Source of the DNA: Neoarius graeffei
Taxonomy: Eukaryota; Chordata; Actinopteri; Siluriformes; Ariidae
NCBI RefSeq assembly: GCF_027579695.1
Contig: NC_083587.1
Coordinates: forward strand, 34,887,732-34,951,731
Length of the DNA: 64,000 bases
Reading direction: 5' to 3'
In this document: piece by piece, positions 23,613-34,736 of the stretch
Layout of the letters: each line of letters begins with the position of its first letter
Numbering within the stretch: position 1 is the stretch's first letter
Program-made: the position numbers and the translations under genes
The notes under the pieces: generated by a model
Told to the model about the DNA's origin: nothing
What the model saw: the letters and a program-made list of their open reading frames with translations, nothing else
The model's database searches: none

Positions 23613-24035
23613 TACCATCTACCAAAACATTGTTGCAGACCAAGTATTCTCCCTCATGGCAACGGTATTCCCTAATGGCAGTGGCTTCTTTCCACAGAGT
23701 AATGCACCCTGCCACTCTGCAAAAAATTTTCAGGGGATGCTTTGAGGAAGATGACAAAGAGGTCAAGGTGTTGACTTGGCCTCCAGATTCCCTTAATCTA
23801 ATTGAATGTCTGCGGGATTTGCTGGACAAACAAGTCCAATCCATGGAGGCCCCACATTGTAACTTACAGGACTTCAAGGATCTTCTGCTAAAGTCTTGGT
23901 CCTAGATAACACAGTGTACCTTCAAATGTCTTGTAGTGACAATGCCTCAATGAGTCAGAGCTGTTTTGGTGGCACAAGGGACACCTATACAATATGTGGT
24001 AGGTGGTTTTAATGTTTTGGCTAATGGGAAGATCA

Positions 24036-24480
24036 CTTGGATGAAGTCTTTGAAAGGAAGCTCTCCAAGTACATGGAACTGGTCAGCAATTATCAGCAGT
24101 CAGGATGGAGAGCCAGGTGTCTCCCAGTGGAAGTCAGCTGTAGGGGATTCGTAGCCCACTCTCTGGCCAGAGCCTTCAGTAGTTTGGGCATCAAAGGTGA
24201 GAGGAAGAGGAATGCCATCTGCAGTACCACTGAAGCGGTTCAGAGAGCCTCAAGGTGGCTGTGGCTCAAAAGAGGAGAGTCATGGGGATGGAGTAGCTAG
24301 AGCTGTCTGGACACACGCTGGGATCTGAGCCACCCTGGTGGGGTCACCTGGAGGAGAGCATATGATGTTGAAAGACCTGAAACAACCGATGATCCCAGGA
24401 ACATCACTGCCAATGTGTCCAGACTGAGGCATCAGCAGATGTATATTTACAACAACAACAACAAAATCACTGTATGTGTA
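24036..24480 (+). mobile_element. LINE C-terminal fragment (R2/NeSL-type endonuclease region?)
   Basis: An ORF to 24300 reads VFERKLSKYMELVSNYQQSG, then LPVEVSCRGFVAHSLARAF and ASRWLWLKRGESWGW. An ERKxxKY...W...PVEVGCRGF pattern is typical of the region after the reverse transcriptase in site-specific LINEs with a restriction-like endonuclease. It ends in an AACAAC simple repeat. It is a 5'-truncated piece; the clade is from memory. Confidence 0.6.
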
Positions 24481-24489
24481 TTGTTGTGT

Positions 24490-24970
24490 TTGGTCAGTAA
24501 ATATTTGCCCCATGCTAATGGCTACTGTGATGAATTATAAATGTAAATGAAAGATTTATTGTCACACCCAACAGCACTGTGAGGAGACAACCAGTAGCAC
24601 TGTGTGGGGAGCTTTTTCGATTAACAGCATGTTTCATGTCTTCTGTTTATTTCCCTGTTGTGCTCTTACACAATGCACGTATACATGCCCCTGTGCTTTC
24701 CGGGTGGGTTGTGGGTTGGGGGTTGAGTGTGAAGGAGGAGGTGGAAATGAAAGTGCATAAGGTGTGAAACGTGTAGTGTTAACCAGAATGAACCTTCTCT
24801 ATGTACATTTCTTCTGCATGGTGTCCTGCCTCTGTGGCAGTGAAAGGGAGCTTCTGTTTATGAAGTAATATTTAAAATGAGTTTTCTGTAGCAGTGATTT
24901 GGTCCAGCTGTTTGTGTGTAAAATATCAGTATGTCAAAAATGTTGTGGAGTCCAGAGTGCAAGGCTTTTC
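24490..24970 (+). pseudogene. CC chemokine relic (third copy)
   Basis: Aligns with the upstream and exon 1-2 region of the chemokine genes at 43113 and 56582. Exon 1 is readable at 24788 (MNLLYVHFFCMVSCLCGSE). The splice donor and most of intron 1 are lost, the CC-motif segment is deleted, and only GTGGAGTCCAGAGTGCAAGG with the following CCCCTTTGATG of exon 2 remains. Exon 3 is absent. The TATA-like box is altered to GCATAA and one half of the GAAANNGAAA motif is lost. It retains intron sequence, so it is not a processed copy. Confidence 0.8.
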
Positions 24971-25040
24971 CCCTTTGATGTAATCATGTCGCGATTCATG
25001 CACATTTAATGAGAGTCCCTTTTCAACAGTTATCATTTAT

Positions 25041-25419
25041 CTCATCTCATCTCATTATCTCTAGCCACTTTATCCTGTTCTACAGGGTCGCAGGCAAGCT
25101 GGAGCCTATCCCAGCTGACTACAGGCGGAAAGCGGGGTACACCCTGGACAAGTCGCCAGGTCATCACAGGGCTGACACATAGACACAGACAACCATTCAC
25201 ACTCACATTCACACCTACGGTCAATTTAGATTCACCAGTTAACCTAACCTGCATGTCTTTGGACTGTGGGGGAAACCGGAGCACCCAGAGGAAACCCACG
25301 CGGACACGGGGAGAACATGCAAACTCCGCACAGAAAGGCCCTCGCCGGCCACGGGGCTCGAACCCAGACCTTCTTGCTGTGAGGCGACAGCGCTAACCAC
25401 TACACCACCGTGCCGCCCC
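25041..25419 (-). repeat. tRNA-derived V-SINE-like element
   Basis: Complete copy with the 12-bp duplication GTTATCATTTAT (25029-25040 and 25420-25431). Confidence 0.94.
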
Positions 25420-25669
25420 GTTATCATTTATGCAATTTCCAATTGTTACTGCCTTTACCAGGAACAAATGGTCAGTCAAGAACTCACCATAAATGTAATA
25501 GCTTGTTGGGCTTCAATAAAAATTCCAGTGAAAACATTGGTGAAAATGTTCCAATGAAAACGTCATGAACCTCCATGAAGTTGACATCCCATATAATGAG
25601 AATGTGAATAAAATTATTTCAGTTTGTCTGTGTGTCATTTGTGCATGCAAAATAAACGTGCTTCATTAT

Positions 25670-26053
25670 CCATCCATCCATCCATCCATCATCTGTAGCC
25701 GCTTATCCTGTCCTACAGGGTCGCAGGCAAGCTGGAGCCTGTCCCAGCTGACTATGGGCAAGAAGCGGGGTACACTCTGGACAAGTCACCAGGTTATCGC
25801 GGGGCTGACACAGAGACAAACAACCATTCACACTCACATTCACACTTACCATCAATTTAGAGCCACCAATTAACCTAACCTGCATGTCTTTGGACTGTGG
25901 GGGAAACTGTAGCACCCAGAGGAAACCCATGCAGACACGGGGAGAACATGCAGACTCTCCACACAGAAAGGCCCCCGTTGGCCACTGGGCTCGAACCCAG
26001 GACCTTCTTGCTGTGAGGCGACAGTGCTAACCACTACACCACCGTGCTGCCCT
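25670..26053 (-). repeat. tRNA-derived V-SINE-like element
   Basis: Complete copy with an (ATCC)n tail at the left, flanked by TGCTTCATTAT (25659-25669 and 26054-26064). It is more diverged than its neighbours, with CTGTAGCCGCTTATCCTGTC instead of the common tail. Confidence 0.92.
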
Positions 26054-26152
26054 TGCTTCATTATTTCTTGCATTATTAATGTTAATGGGGTGCTAAGTGA
26101 CATCACACCATTAAACATTTAACTGTTAATTTCTCTAAAACTGTTTGAGCAC

Positions 26153-26523
26153 AGGGCAGCACGGTGGTGTAGTGGTTAGCACTGTCACCTCACAGCAAGA
26201 AGGTTCTGGGTTTTAGTCCACTGGCTGACAGGGGCCTTTCTGTGTGGAGTTTGCATGTTCTCCCCATGTCTGCATGGGTTTTCTCCGGGTGCTCCGGTTT
26301 CCCTCACAGTCAAAAGACGTGCAGGTTAGGCTAACTGGTGGCTCCAGATTGACTGTAGTTGTGAATGTGAGTGTGAATAGTTGTGTGTTTCTATGTGCCA
26401 GCCCTGTGATGATCTGGTGACTTGTCCAGGGTGTTCCCCGCCTCTCACCCATAGTCAGCTGGGATAAGCTCCAGCTTGCCCGTGATCCTGTACAGGATAA
26501 GCGGTTATGGATAATGGATGGAT
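26153..26523 (+). repeat. V-SINE-like element, diverged subfamily
   Basis: Head GGCAGCACGGTGGTGTAGTG and a tail GGATAAGCGGTTATGGATAA, like the copy at 25670. Imperfect flanking repeats (TGTTTGAGCAC and TGTTTAAGTAC) are probably the target duplication. Confidence 0.85.
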
Positions 26524-26601
26524 GTTTAAGTACATTTTTTATTTTGTGTGTACAAATGATAAACAAATGAATAAAAATACTTTTATTCACATTCTTATCA
26601 T

Positions 26602-26973
26602 GGGCGGCACGGTGGTGTAGTGGTTAGCGCTGTCGCCTCACAGCAAGAAGGTCCTGGGTTCGAGCCCCGGGGCCGGCGAGGGCCTTTCTGTGTGGAGTTT
26701 GCATGTTCTCCCCGTGTCCGTGTGGGTTTCCTCCGGGTGCTCGGGTTTCCCCCACAGTCCAAAGACATGCAGGTTAGGTTAACTGGTGACTCTAAATTGA
26801 TCGTAGGTGTGAATGTGAGTGTGAATGGTTGTCTGTGTCTATGTGTCAGCCCTGTGATGACCTGGCGACTTGTCCAGGGTGTACCCTGCCTTTCGCCCAT
26901 AGTCAGCTGGGATGGGCTCCAGCTTGCCTGCGACCCTGTAGAAGGATAGAGCGGCTAGAGATAATGAGATGAA
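26602..26973 (+). repeat. tRNA-derived V-SINE-like element
   Basis: Complete copy with the 13-bp duplication ACATTCTTATCAT (26589-26601 and 26974-26986). Confidence 0.94.
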
Positions 26974-27229
26974 ACATTCTTATCATATTGGGTACTAACT
27001 AAAGCCAGTGCAGATGAAAAGAGCATGAGAGTTTCAGAGTGTGGGTATATGATATCTGCCCATTTCCAGCCTGTGATTTAATTGTTATGCATCTCTTCTG
27101 AGTTGTGACCCAGGTCCTATCTGAATTGTCATGACGAGGGGTTAACTCGTATTGACTCACTATGTTTGAACTGACAAAAGAAGGATTGAACATTGGTCAA
27201 ATAACCCAAGTCCAACCCTGGTCTTTGGT

Positions 27230-27740
27230 ATGAAAGAGGCAATAGGCTGCATAGATCAAAGCTTCATTTTGTTTTGCACTCCACTGTCATCACTCTGTGC
27301 AGTCTCCCTTTGTATTTGGGGTTTTACAGCACAGTGGATCACTCAGGTAAATATGCAGCATTATATAATATTCATGGGCAGCATGGTGGCACAGCACATT
27401 GTGTTGATGTCACATGGGTCTTAGGTGTAGTCCTGAGTTCAGTTTACTGTCTGTATACAGATTTTCATGTTCTCACTCCAGAAATTTGTCAACAGGTGGA
27501 ATGGGTATGCTAAATTGTTCATAGATATTTGAATGTGTGTGTGGGTGGGGTGGGGGAGGTGGTGGTGGTGGCTCTGTAATAGACTGTACTTCAAAGCACT
27601 TTTGTAAGTCACTCTGGATAAAGGAGTCTGCCCCTGCCCCCGTGTCTCATCCAAGGTTTATTCCTGCCTTAGGAATAGTCTCTGGATCCACTGTGATGCT
27701 GACCAGGATCAAAATCTTCCTGAAGATGAGTTAATGAATG
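27230..27740 (+). repeat. Old retroposon, second copy of the 19771 family
   Basis: Shares the order of motifs with 19771-20185, including GGATCACTCAGGTAAATATG, GGGCAGCATGGTGGCACAGC, TCTCTGGATCCACTGTGATG and a GAAGATGAGTTAATGAATG tail. A G-rich run lies at 27540-27570. Confidence 0.6.
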
Positions 27741-29333
27741 TTGTTGAGATTGATTTTACTTGGTCATTATTTTGAAGTTTCAGAGAATGCAATGTGATAC
27801 GTACAAATCCTAGCGCATTCTCTTATTTTCCTTTTTTTTTCTAATTGTGCTCCAGTAGATGCTTAATGAAGCCACAAGGTACCAAACAAAGGTCATGAAA
27901 TCATAACATTTACTGTAGATTCTGCTAATTCTTTTTTTTAATTAATCAAATTAATTTAAAAAAATGCATTTTTTTTGTTAATTTGATTTATTCTCCTGTA
28001 AGGAAAACCTGCCCATGGTTTAATGATGGTTTAAAGCTGACAGAGAAATCATCTGCTACATGTGTCAAGAACTTGCACAATCACTGCCAAATGCACACAG
28101 TTCCGGGTTACTTCGGCTTCCTGCTTTACTGTCATACAAACAGCTCATGAACATTTGCTGAGCACAAAGATTTACCAAGCCTGGTGTTTGTCTGAGTTTC
28201 TTCCTCTTGTTGCCTCAGGGAGTTTTTCCTTGCCACTGTTGTCTTTGGCTTGCTCTTTAGGTTTAAATATTAATTAAAATTTGATATCCAGACTTTTTGT
28301 AAAGCTGCTTTGTGACCATTGTTAAAAGCACTATGTAAAATAAATAGAATTTAATTTATTTGAATAAACCAACTGCCAAAGGTTTATGCCCTATATTTTA
28401 GCAGCAAAAAAAGTGTAAGGAATGAAGTGGCACTTAAAATGTGTTTTCTTCACAGACTCATAGAAGGCTTTCTCTTGCTTAATATGTTCACTTTGACAGT
28501 GAATTGTGCACTTAAGCCAAGAATGAACTCTCACACATGAACCACTATTCCATACAGAAAGAAGGAAGAAGAAAGCATGGAAGTGACACACAAAAACCTT
28601 GATGTTGATGTTACAATAGTGGTAAAAAAGCACATTCCAAACTACATGTAATACACACAAGCATCTCAATCTATGAAATACAGTTGGTCCGCTTAAAGAT
28701 CCCTGTGTATATCCATGCCCTTGATGGTGGTGCTTTAGGGAGTAATATTAATACCACCATTTTCCTTAATGTATACAGGCCAGCTTCTTAACAAAACAAT
28801 TAATTTCATGATAATTAAGTTTTTTTTTATTCCTGGTAACATTCTGGAAAAAAGGAGAATTAATAGCCTGGAGTCACCAGTGCCAATAACCTGTGTCACT
28901 CTTGCGTGTCTCACAAACCAAATTGAAATTCCAAAGTTACAGGTGAAGTTTGAGTTTCCCAAGCCCTACCTTGACCTTGCTAAAGTGAAAGCCTCTGAGT
29001 AACCCCCTCAAAATCATTGTATGTGTGCTACTGAGATTTTGCTTGGTGTAACCACTTCTTTAAGTAAAATATACCCACATTTGCACATACAAAATAATAA
29101 AAAAAAAGGTTAAATGAGGTTCGAACCAGGAACCTTCTCATTGTGAGGTGAGTATCATTTGATGACAATAGCAAACACATTCATATGTGTAGCAGTTCCC
29201 TGATTGGAATGGACAATGAAGCACAGAGACAGGCAGGTAGTGGTACAAATTCCCCATTTTTTTTGCATATGTAGCTTTTCAGCTCTTCAAAGTGACATAT
29301 GCACCTGCAGACACATACGTATACAGTGCTCAG
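27741..29333. other. AT-rich stretch with one repeat tail
   Basis: 28190-28365 (TCAGGGAGTTTTTCCTTGCC, TGTAAAGCTGCTTTGTGACC) is the CAAGT-tail repeat in reverse relative to 4141-4395. 29110-29150 resembles a scrap of tRNA-SINE B box (GAGGTTCGAACC). The remainder shows nothing recognisable. Confidence 0.55.
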
Positions 29334-29556
29334 CGTAAATGAGTACACCCACTTTGAAAAGTAACATTTTAAACAATATCTCAGTGAACACAAACAATTT
29401 CCAAAATGTTGAAAAGACAAAGTTTAATATAATATCTGTTTAACTTATAACGTGAAAGTAAGGTTAAGAATATAAACTTAGATTACACATTTTTCAGTTT
29501 TACTCAAATTAGGGTGGTGCAAAAATGAGTACACCCCACAACAAAAACTACTACAT

Positions 29557-30963
29557 CTAGTACTTTGTATGGTCTCCATGATTTTTAATGACAGCATCAA
29601 GTCTTCTAGGCATGGAATGAACAAGTTGGCGACATTTTGCAACATCAATCTTTTTCCATTCTTCAACAATGACCTCTTTTAGTGACTGGATGCTGGATGG
29701 AGATTGATGCTCAACTTGTCTCTTCAGAATTCCCCATAGGTGTTCGATTGGGTTCAGATCAGGAGACATACTTGGCCACTGAATCACTTTCACCCTGTTC
29801 TTCTTCAGAAATCCAACAGTGGCCTTAGATGTGTGTTTAGGATCATTGTCATGTTGGAAAAGTGCATGATGACCAAGGGAACGGAATGATGGTAGCATCT
29901 TCTCTTTCAGTATATTCAGTGAATTCATGATGCCATCAATGAAATGCAGCTCCCCAACACCAGCAGCACTCATGCAGCCCCACATAAGGACACTGCCACC
30001 ACCATGTTTCACTGTAGGCACCATGCATTTTTCTTTGTATTCCCCACCTTTGCGATGCCATACAGTTTTGAAGCCATCAGTTCCAAAAACATTTATCTTG
30101 GTCTCATCACACCAGAGTATAGAGTCCCAGTAGTCTTCATCTTTGTCAGCATGGGCCCTGGCAAACTCTAGGTGGGCTTTTTTGTGCCTGGGCTTTAGGA
30201 GAGACTTCTTTCATGGACGGCATCCATGCATGCCATTCCTCTGCAGTGTACGCCATATTGTGTCACAGGAAATAGTCACCCCAGTTTGGCTTTCTACTTC
30301 TTTAGATAACTGCAGTGAACTTGCATGACAATTTTCTTCAACCCTTCTCATCAGAAGATGCTCCTGCAAGGTGTTAACTTCCGTGGACGACCTGGACGTC
30401 TCTGTGAGATGGTTGCAGTTCCATCTCATCTCATCTCATCTCATTATCTCTAGCCACTTTATCCTGTTCTACAGGGTCGCAGGCAAGCTGGAGCCTATCC
30501 CAGCTGACTACGGGCGAAAGGCAGGGTACACCCTGGACAGGTCGCCAGGTCATCACAGGGCTGACACATAGACTCAGACAACCATTCACACTCACATTCA
30601 CACCTATGGTCAATTTAGAGTCACCAGTTAGCCTAACCTGCATGTCTTTGGACTGTGGGGGAAACCGGAGCACCCAGAGGAAACCCACGCAGACACGAGG
30701 AGAACATGCAAACTCCGCACAGAAAGGCCCTAGTTGGCCATGGGGCTTGAACCTAGATCTTCTTGCTGTGAGGCAACAGCGCTAACCACTACACCACCGT
30801 GCCGCCCGGTTGCAGTTCCATCTTTCTTAAATTTTTGTAACACTTTTGCTACAGTATTCTGACTGATAAGTAAAGGTTTGCTGATCTTCTTGTAGCCTTC
30901 ACCTTTGTGGTGTAAAGACATTATTTTCTTTGGGGAATTCTGAAGAGACAAGTTGAGCATCAC
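29557..30963 (-). pseudogene. Tc1-like transposase interrupted by a SINE
   Basis: The N-terminal helix-turn-helix region ([21 protein letters not shown]) is at 30963-30825. A SINE follows at 30427-30807. The rest continues with stops to 30025, then an open 155-codon piece with [29 protein letters not shown] and [11 protein letters not shown], ending NHGDHTKY. The second catalytic Asp and the Glu are intact in that piece. Confidence 0.88.
30427..30807 (-). repeat. tRNA-derived V-SINE-like element
   Basis: Complete copy inside a Tc1 transposase, flanked by the 16-bp duplication GGTTGCAGTTCCATCT (30411-30426 and 30808-30823). Confidence 0.95.
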
Positions 30964-31374
30964 TCTCCATCCAGCATCCAGTCACTAAAAGAGGTCATTG
31001 TTGAAGAATGGAAAAAGATTGATGTTGCAAAATGTCACCAACTTGTTCATTCCATGCCTAGAAGAGTTGGTGCTGTCATTAAAAATCATGGAGGCCATAC
31101 AAAGTACTACATGTAGTAGTTTTTGTTGTGGGGTGTACTCATTTTTGCACCACCCTAATTTGAGTAAAACTGAAAAATGTGTAATCTAAGTTTACAGTGG
31201 TGCTTGAAAGTTTGTGAACCCTTTAGAATTTTCCATATTTCTGCATAAATATGACCAAAAACATCATCAGATTTTCACACAAGTCCTAAAAGTAGATAAA
31301 GCGACCCCAGTTAAACAAATGAGACAAAAATATTATACTTGGTCATTTATTTATTGAGGAAAATGATCCAGTAT

Positions 31375-31740
31375 GGCGGCATGGTGGTGTAGTGGTTAGC
31401 GCTGTCGCCTCACAGCAAGAAGGTCCGGGTTCGAGCCCCGTGGCCAGCGAGGGCCTTTCTGTGTGGAGTTTACATGTTCTCCCCGTGTCCGTGTGGGTTT
31501 CCTCTGGGTGCTCCGGTTTCCCCCACAGTCCAAAGACATGCAGGTTAGGCTAACTGGTGACTCTAAATTGACCGTAGGTGTGAATGGTTGTCTGTGTCTA
31601 TGTGTCAGCCCTGTGATGACCTGGCGACTTGTCCAGGGTGTACCCCGCCTTTCGCCCGAAGTCAGCTGGGATAGGCTCCAGCTTGCCTGCGACCCTGTAG
31701 AACAGGATAAAGCAGCTAGAGATAATGAGGATGAGATGAG
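31375..31740 (+). repeat. tRNA-derived V-SINE-like element
   Basis: Complete copy flanked by the 12-bp duplication ATGATCCAGTAT (31363-31374 and 31741-31752), inserted in the left inverted repeat of a Tc1. Confidence 0.95.
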
Positions 31741-31938
31741 ATGATCCAGTATTACATATCTGTGAGTGGCAAAAGTATGTGAACCTCTAGGATTAGCAGT
31801 TAATTTGAAGGTGAAATTAGACTCAGGTGTTTTCAATCAATGGGATGACAATCAGGTGTGAGTGGGCACCCTGTTTACTTAAAGAACAGGGATCTATCAA
31901 AGTCTGAGCTTCACAACACATGTTTGTGGAAGTGTATC

Positions 31939-32961
31939 ATGGCACGAACAAAGGAGATTTCTGAGGACCTCAGAAAAAGCATTGTTGATGCTCATCAGGC
32001 TGGAAAAGGTTACAAAACCATCTCTAAAGAGTTTGGACTCCACCAATCCACAGTCAGACAGATTGTGTACAAATGGAGGAAATTCAAGACCATTGTTACC
32101 CTCCCCAGGAGTGGTCGACCAACAAAGATCACTCCAAGAGCAAGGCGTGTAATAGTCGGCAAGGTCACAAAGGACCCCAGGGTAACTTCTAAGCAATTGA
32201 AGGCATCTCTCACATTGGCTAATGTTAATGTTCAAGAGTCCACCATCAGGAAAACACTGAACAACAATGGTGTGCATGGTAGGGTTGCAAGGAGAAAGCC
32301 ACTGCTCTCCAAAAAGAACATTGCTGTTCATCTGCAGTTTGCTAAAGATCACGTGGATAAGCCAGAAGGCTATTGGAAAAATGTTTTGTGGACGTAAGAG
32401 ACAAAAATAGAACTTTTTGGTTTAAATGAGAAGCGTTATGTTTGGAGAAAGGAAAACACTGCATTCCAGCATAAGAACCTTATCCCATCTGTGAAACATG
32501 GTGGTGGTAGTATCATAGTTTGGGCCTGTTTTGCTGCATCTGGGCCAGGACGGCTTGCCATCATTGATGGAACAATGAATTCTGAATTATACCAGTGAAT
32601 TCTAAAGGAAAATGTCAGGACATCTGTCCATGAACTGAATCTCAAGAGAAGGTGGGTCATGAAGCAAGACAATGACCCCAAGCACACAAGTCGTTCTACC
32701 AAAGAATGGTTAAAGAAGAATAAAGTTAATGTTTTGGAATGGCCAAGTCAAAGTCCTGACCTTAATCCAATCGAAATGTTGTGGATGGACCTGAAGTGAG
32801 CAGTTCATGTGAGGAAACCCACCAACATCCCAGAGTTGAAGCTGTTCTGTACGGAGGAATGGGCTAAAATTCCTCCAAGCCGGTGTGCAGGACTGATCAA
32901 CAGTTACCAGAAACGTTTAGTTGCAGTTATTGCTGCACAAGGGGGTCACACCAGATACTGA
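31939..32961 (+). pseudogene. Tc1-like transposase with the first catalytic Asp codon turned to stop
   Basis: Opens MARTKEISEDLRKSIVDAH with an intact helix-turn-helix and GRPR-like region for about 150 codons. At 32395 the frame reads VLWT-TAA-ETKIELF where the sister copy at 50310-51320 has [12 protein letters not shown]. Later stops follow YQ near 32596 and DLK near 32798. QDNDPKHTS and SPDLNPIE are intact, and the end is AAQGGHTRY. Typical length would be 340 residues. Confidence 0.93.
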
Positions 32962-33294
32962 AAACAAAGGTTCACATACTTTTGCCACTCACAGATATGT
33001 GATATTGGATCATTTTCCTCAATAAATAAATTACCAAGTATAATATTTTCAAAGGGGGTGTACTCATTTACGCTGAGCACTGTACACACATGAACACTCT
33101 GGTCGGGAGACCCCCATATCTTGGCTTTCCTTCTCTTTATCAGCCCACGCCAATCACTGCAAAAACACACACATCCACAACATTAATTAGACACAGGTGT
33201 GTCCATTTTAGCACTCACCTTCCCTGGCCTCACCCTCCATTCATAAACTGGCACTTGACCATGCCCCCACTGCCACATACCCCCACTGCCCAAC

Positions 33295-33610
33295 TCAGGC
33301 TGGGGAGCCATCCGGCCTGCAGCAGACTCCCTGCCCTTGATGTGAGAGGTAATCCACACCCACATCTGCACCCCTGGCATCCTTCAAGCAGTGGAGCCAC
33401 TGGAGCGGGGTGTGATTCGAACATAGGGTGAAATGGCATCCCAGCAGGTTGTACCAGAGGGTGAGGACTGCCCACTTAATGGCCAGACAGTCCTTTTCGA
33501 TGGTGCTGTGCTTAATCTCTTGCATTGAGAGCTTGCAACTTATGTACAACACCGGATGCTCCTCCCCTCTCCACCCCCAGGAACAAAACGCCCCCCAGCC
33601 CCCTGTCCAA
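33295..33610 (-). pseudogene. RNase H fragment of the Gmr1-like element
   Basis: Reads LYISCKLSMQEIKHSTIEKD and CLAIKWAVLTLWYNLLG, then TPLQWLHCLKDARG, the tether/RNase H region after RT in Ty3/gypsy. It is interrupted at 33610 by a transposon and lacks the active-site start. Confidence 0.85.
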
Positions 33611-34736
33611 TTGCTGGGTTTCAGTCACGTGACTTTTCTTAGCGGTTTCACCGGAAGTGAACTAGCTTGTGGTCGAGCAAACCAAAACTGCTGCCATAGT
33701 GCAAACAACTAGCGATAATTTATCAGAGTATGCTCGTAATCTAGAAGCCACTGCTCACTTTAGATATATTCAGAAGATTGCTATGTGCAATGGAATAGAC
33801 CCCTACAGTCTGGGAAAGAAGGATTTGTCATATGATCTCGAAAACTACCTTTCAGTTGAGTTCACGAACATCTTGAACTATCTGGTGTTGCAGACATTTT
33901 TCTATACTGCAAAACAGATGAAAGCATGGAAGGGTATGGAGGCTTACAACTTTTTTGTATGTGGCTGAGTAAAGGACCTCAGTATCAAGTCACTGCTGAA
34001 TGAATCCTTCATTGTTTTTTCCCATGTAAGTATGTTTTTTTAAGCTTTTTGTTTGCATCTTTACAATGAAGGGCTGCAAGTTGAAGTGTAAACAAACAAC
34101 AGTTCGCTCGATTCTCACTTGTGTTCTCTCTTATCTCTCAGGTAGATCATTCACAAAGATCATCAGAAACCCCTTTAAAGACCTAGATCTTAGTTAAACA
34201 AGATGGAGAAGTGATCATGGTGTATTGTAACTGTATGGCTGGGTAAGAATTTTGTCGCAACCTTCATGCATATGGACTTTGTGAGGAGTGAGGAGTAAAC
34301 AAAGAAACAGCTGGGGACTTTAGCACTTGATGACTAAAAAAAGTACCATAAAATCATAACACATAGCAAGAAAAGTACTTGGAAAACACTAAGGACATAG
34401 CTGAGAGGGATATACAAACCTTTCATGAAGTGATCATTGCAAACTTGAGCATGCTTTGACTCGGCTCCCTTTGATTTCAGTGAGAGGTTCAAAAGCCGAT
34501 GAAATCCTGTGTTCATTCATCCTTTTTTATGAGTTCACGGGGAACCCTGAAGAAATTTTTCAGTTTCACAGTTTGATCAATTCGAACAACCTTAAACAAT
34601 GCAAGTGTAAGACATTTTTCATGCGAGCAATGCACCTTCTTTGTACAAACGCTTTGTCAACTGAGCTTTGGGAGACCACCAGCTAAAGTTTTGAATAACT
34701 AATGAGGAGGATGTGATGTCATGTGAAACCCAGCAA
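33611..34736 (+). mobile_element. ISL2EU-like DNA transposon fragment
   Basis: TTGCTGGGTTTC at 33611 is mirrored by GAAACCCAGCAA at 34736, and the next bases (GTCACGTGAC against GTGATGTCAT) are similar in inverse. It splits a gypsy reading frame. The ORF inside (33669-33968) belongs to the group found upstream of SWIM and YqaJ-nuclease domains in fish ISL2EU transposons; those domains are deleted. The target duplication is not clear. Confidence 0.62.
33669..33968 (+). CDS. N-terminal part of a SWIM/YqaJ-type transposon protein
   Basis: A 99-codon frame with DNLSEYARNLEATAHFRYIQ, GIDPYSLGKKDLS and QMKAWKGMEAYNFFVCG. The last motif (a Y..LEAYNFFVSG-like signature) precedes the SWIM zinc finger in this protein group, whose nuclease domain resembles phage YqaJ exonuclease. 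It ends in TGA just after CG and has no SWIM Cys/His. The frame may be the first exon of a spliced gene, or a truncated relic. Confidence 0.5.
   Translation: MVEQTKTAAIVQTTSDNLSEYARNLEATAHFRYIQKIAMCNGIDPYSLGKKDLSYDLENYLSVEFTNILNYLVLQTFFYTAKQMKAWKGMEAYNFFVCG

Larger units (their letters stand above)
31195..33049 (+). mobile_element. Tc1-like transposon, family 1, copy 2 (right end lost)
   Basis: The left end CAGTGGTGCTTGAAAGTTTG follows TA at 31193-31194. The right inverted repeat stops at ATAATATTTT (about 33049) and joins directly to the outer element's right end, so about 170 bases of this copy and part of the host element were deleted together. Interrupted by a SINE at 31375-31740. Confidence 0.92.
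29334..33082 (-). mobile_element. Tc1-like transposon, CAGTGCTCAGCGTAAATGAG family, nested and partly palindromic
   Basis: The ends CAGTGCTCAGCGTAAATGAG and CTCATTTACGCTGAGCACTG are perfect inverses with TA at 29332-29333 and 33083-33084. The transposase is on the minus strand from about 30963 to 29557. The stretch 30965-31193 is an inverted copy of the element's own 3' end (transposase C-terminus and subterminal repeat), making the element palindromic. A second Tc1 (31195-33049) sits in the right arm and two SINEs in the whole. Confidence 0.9.
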
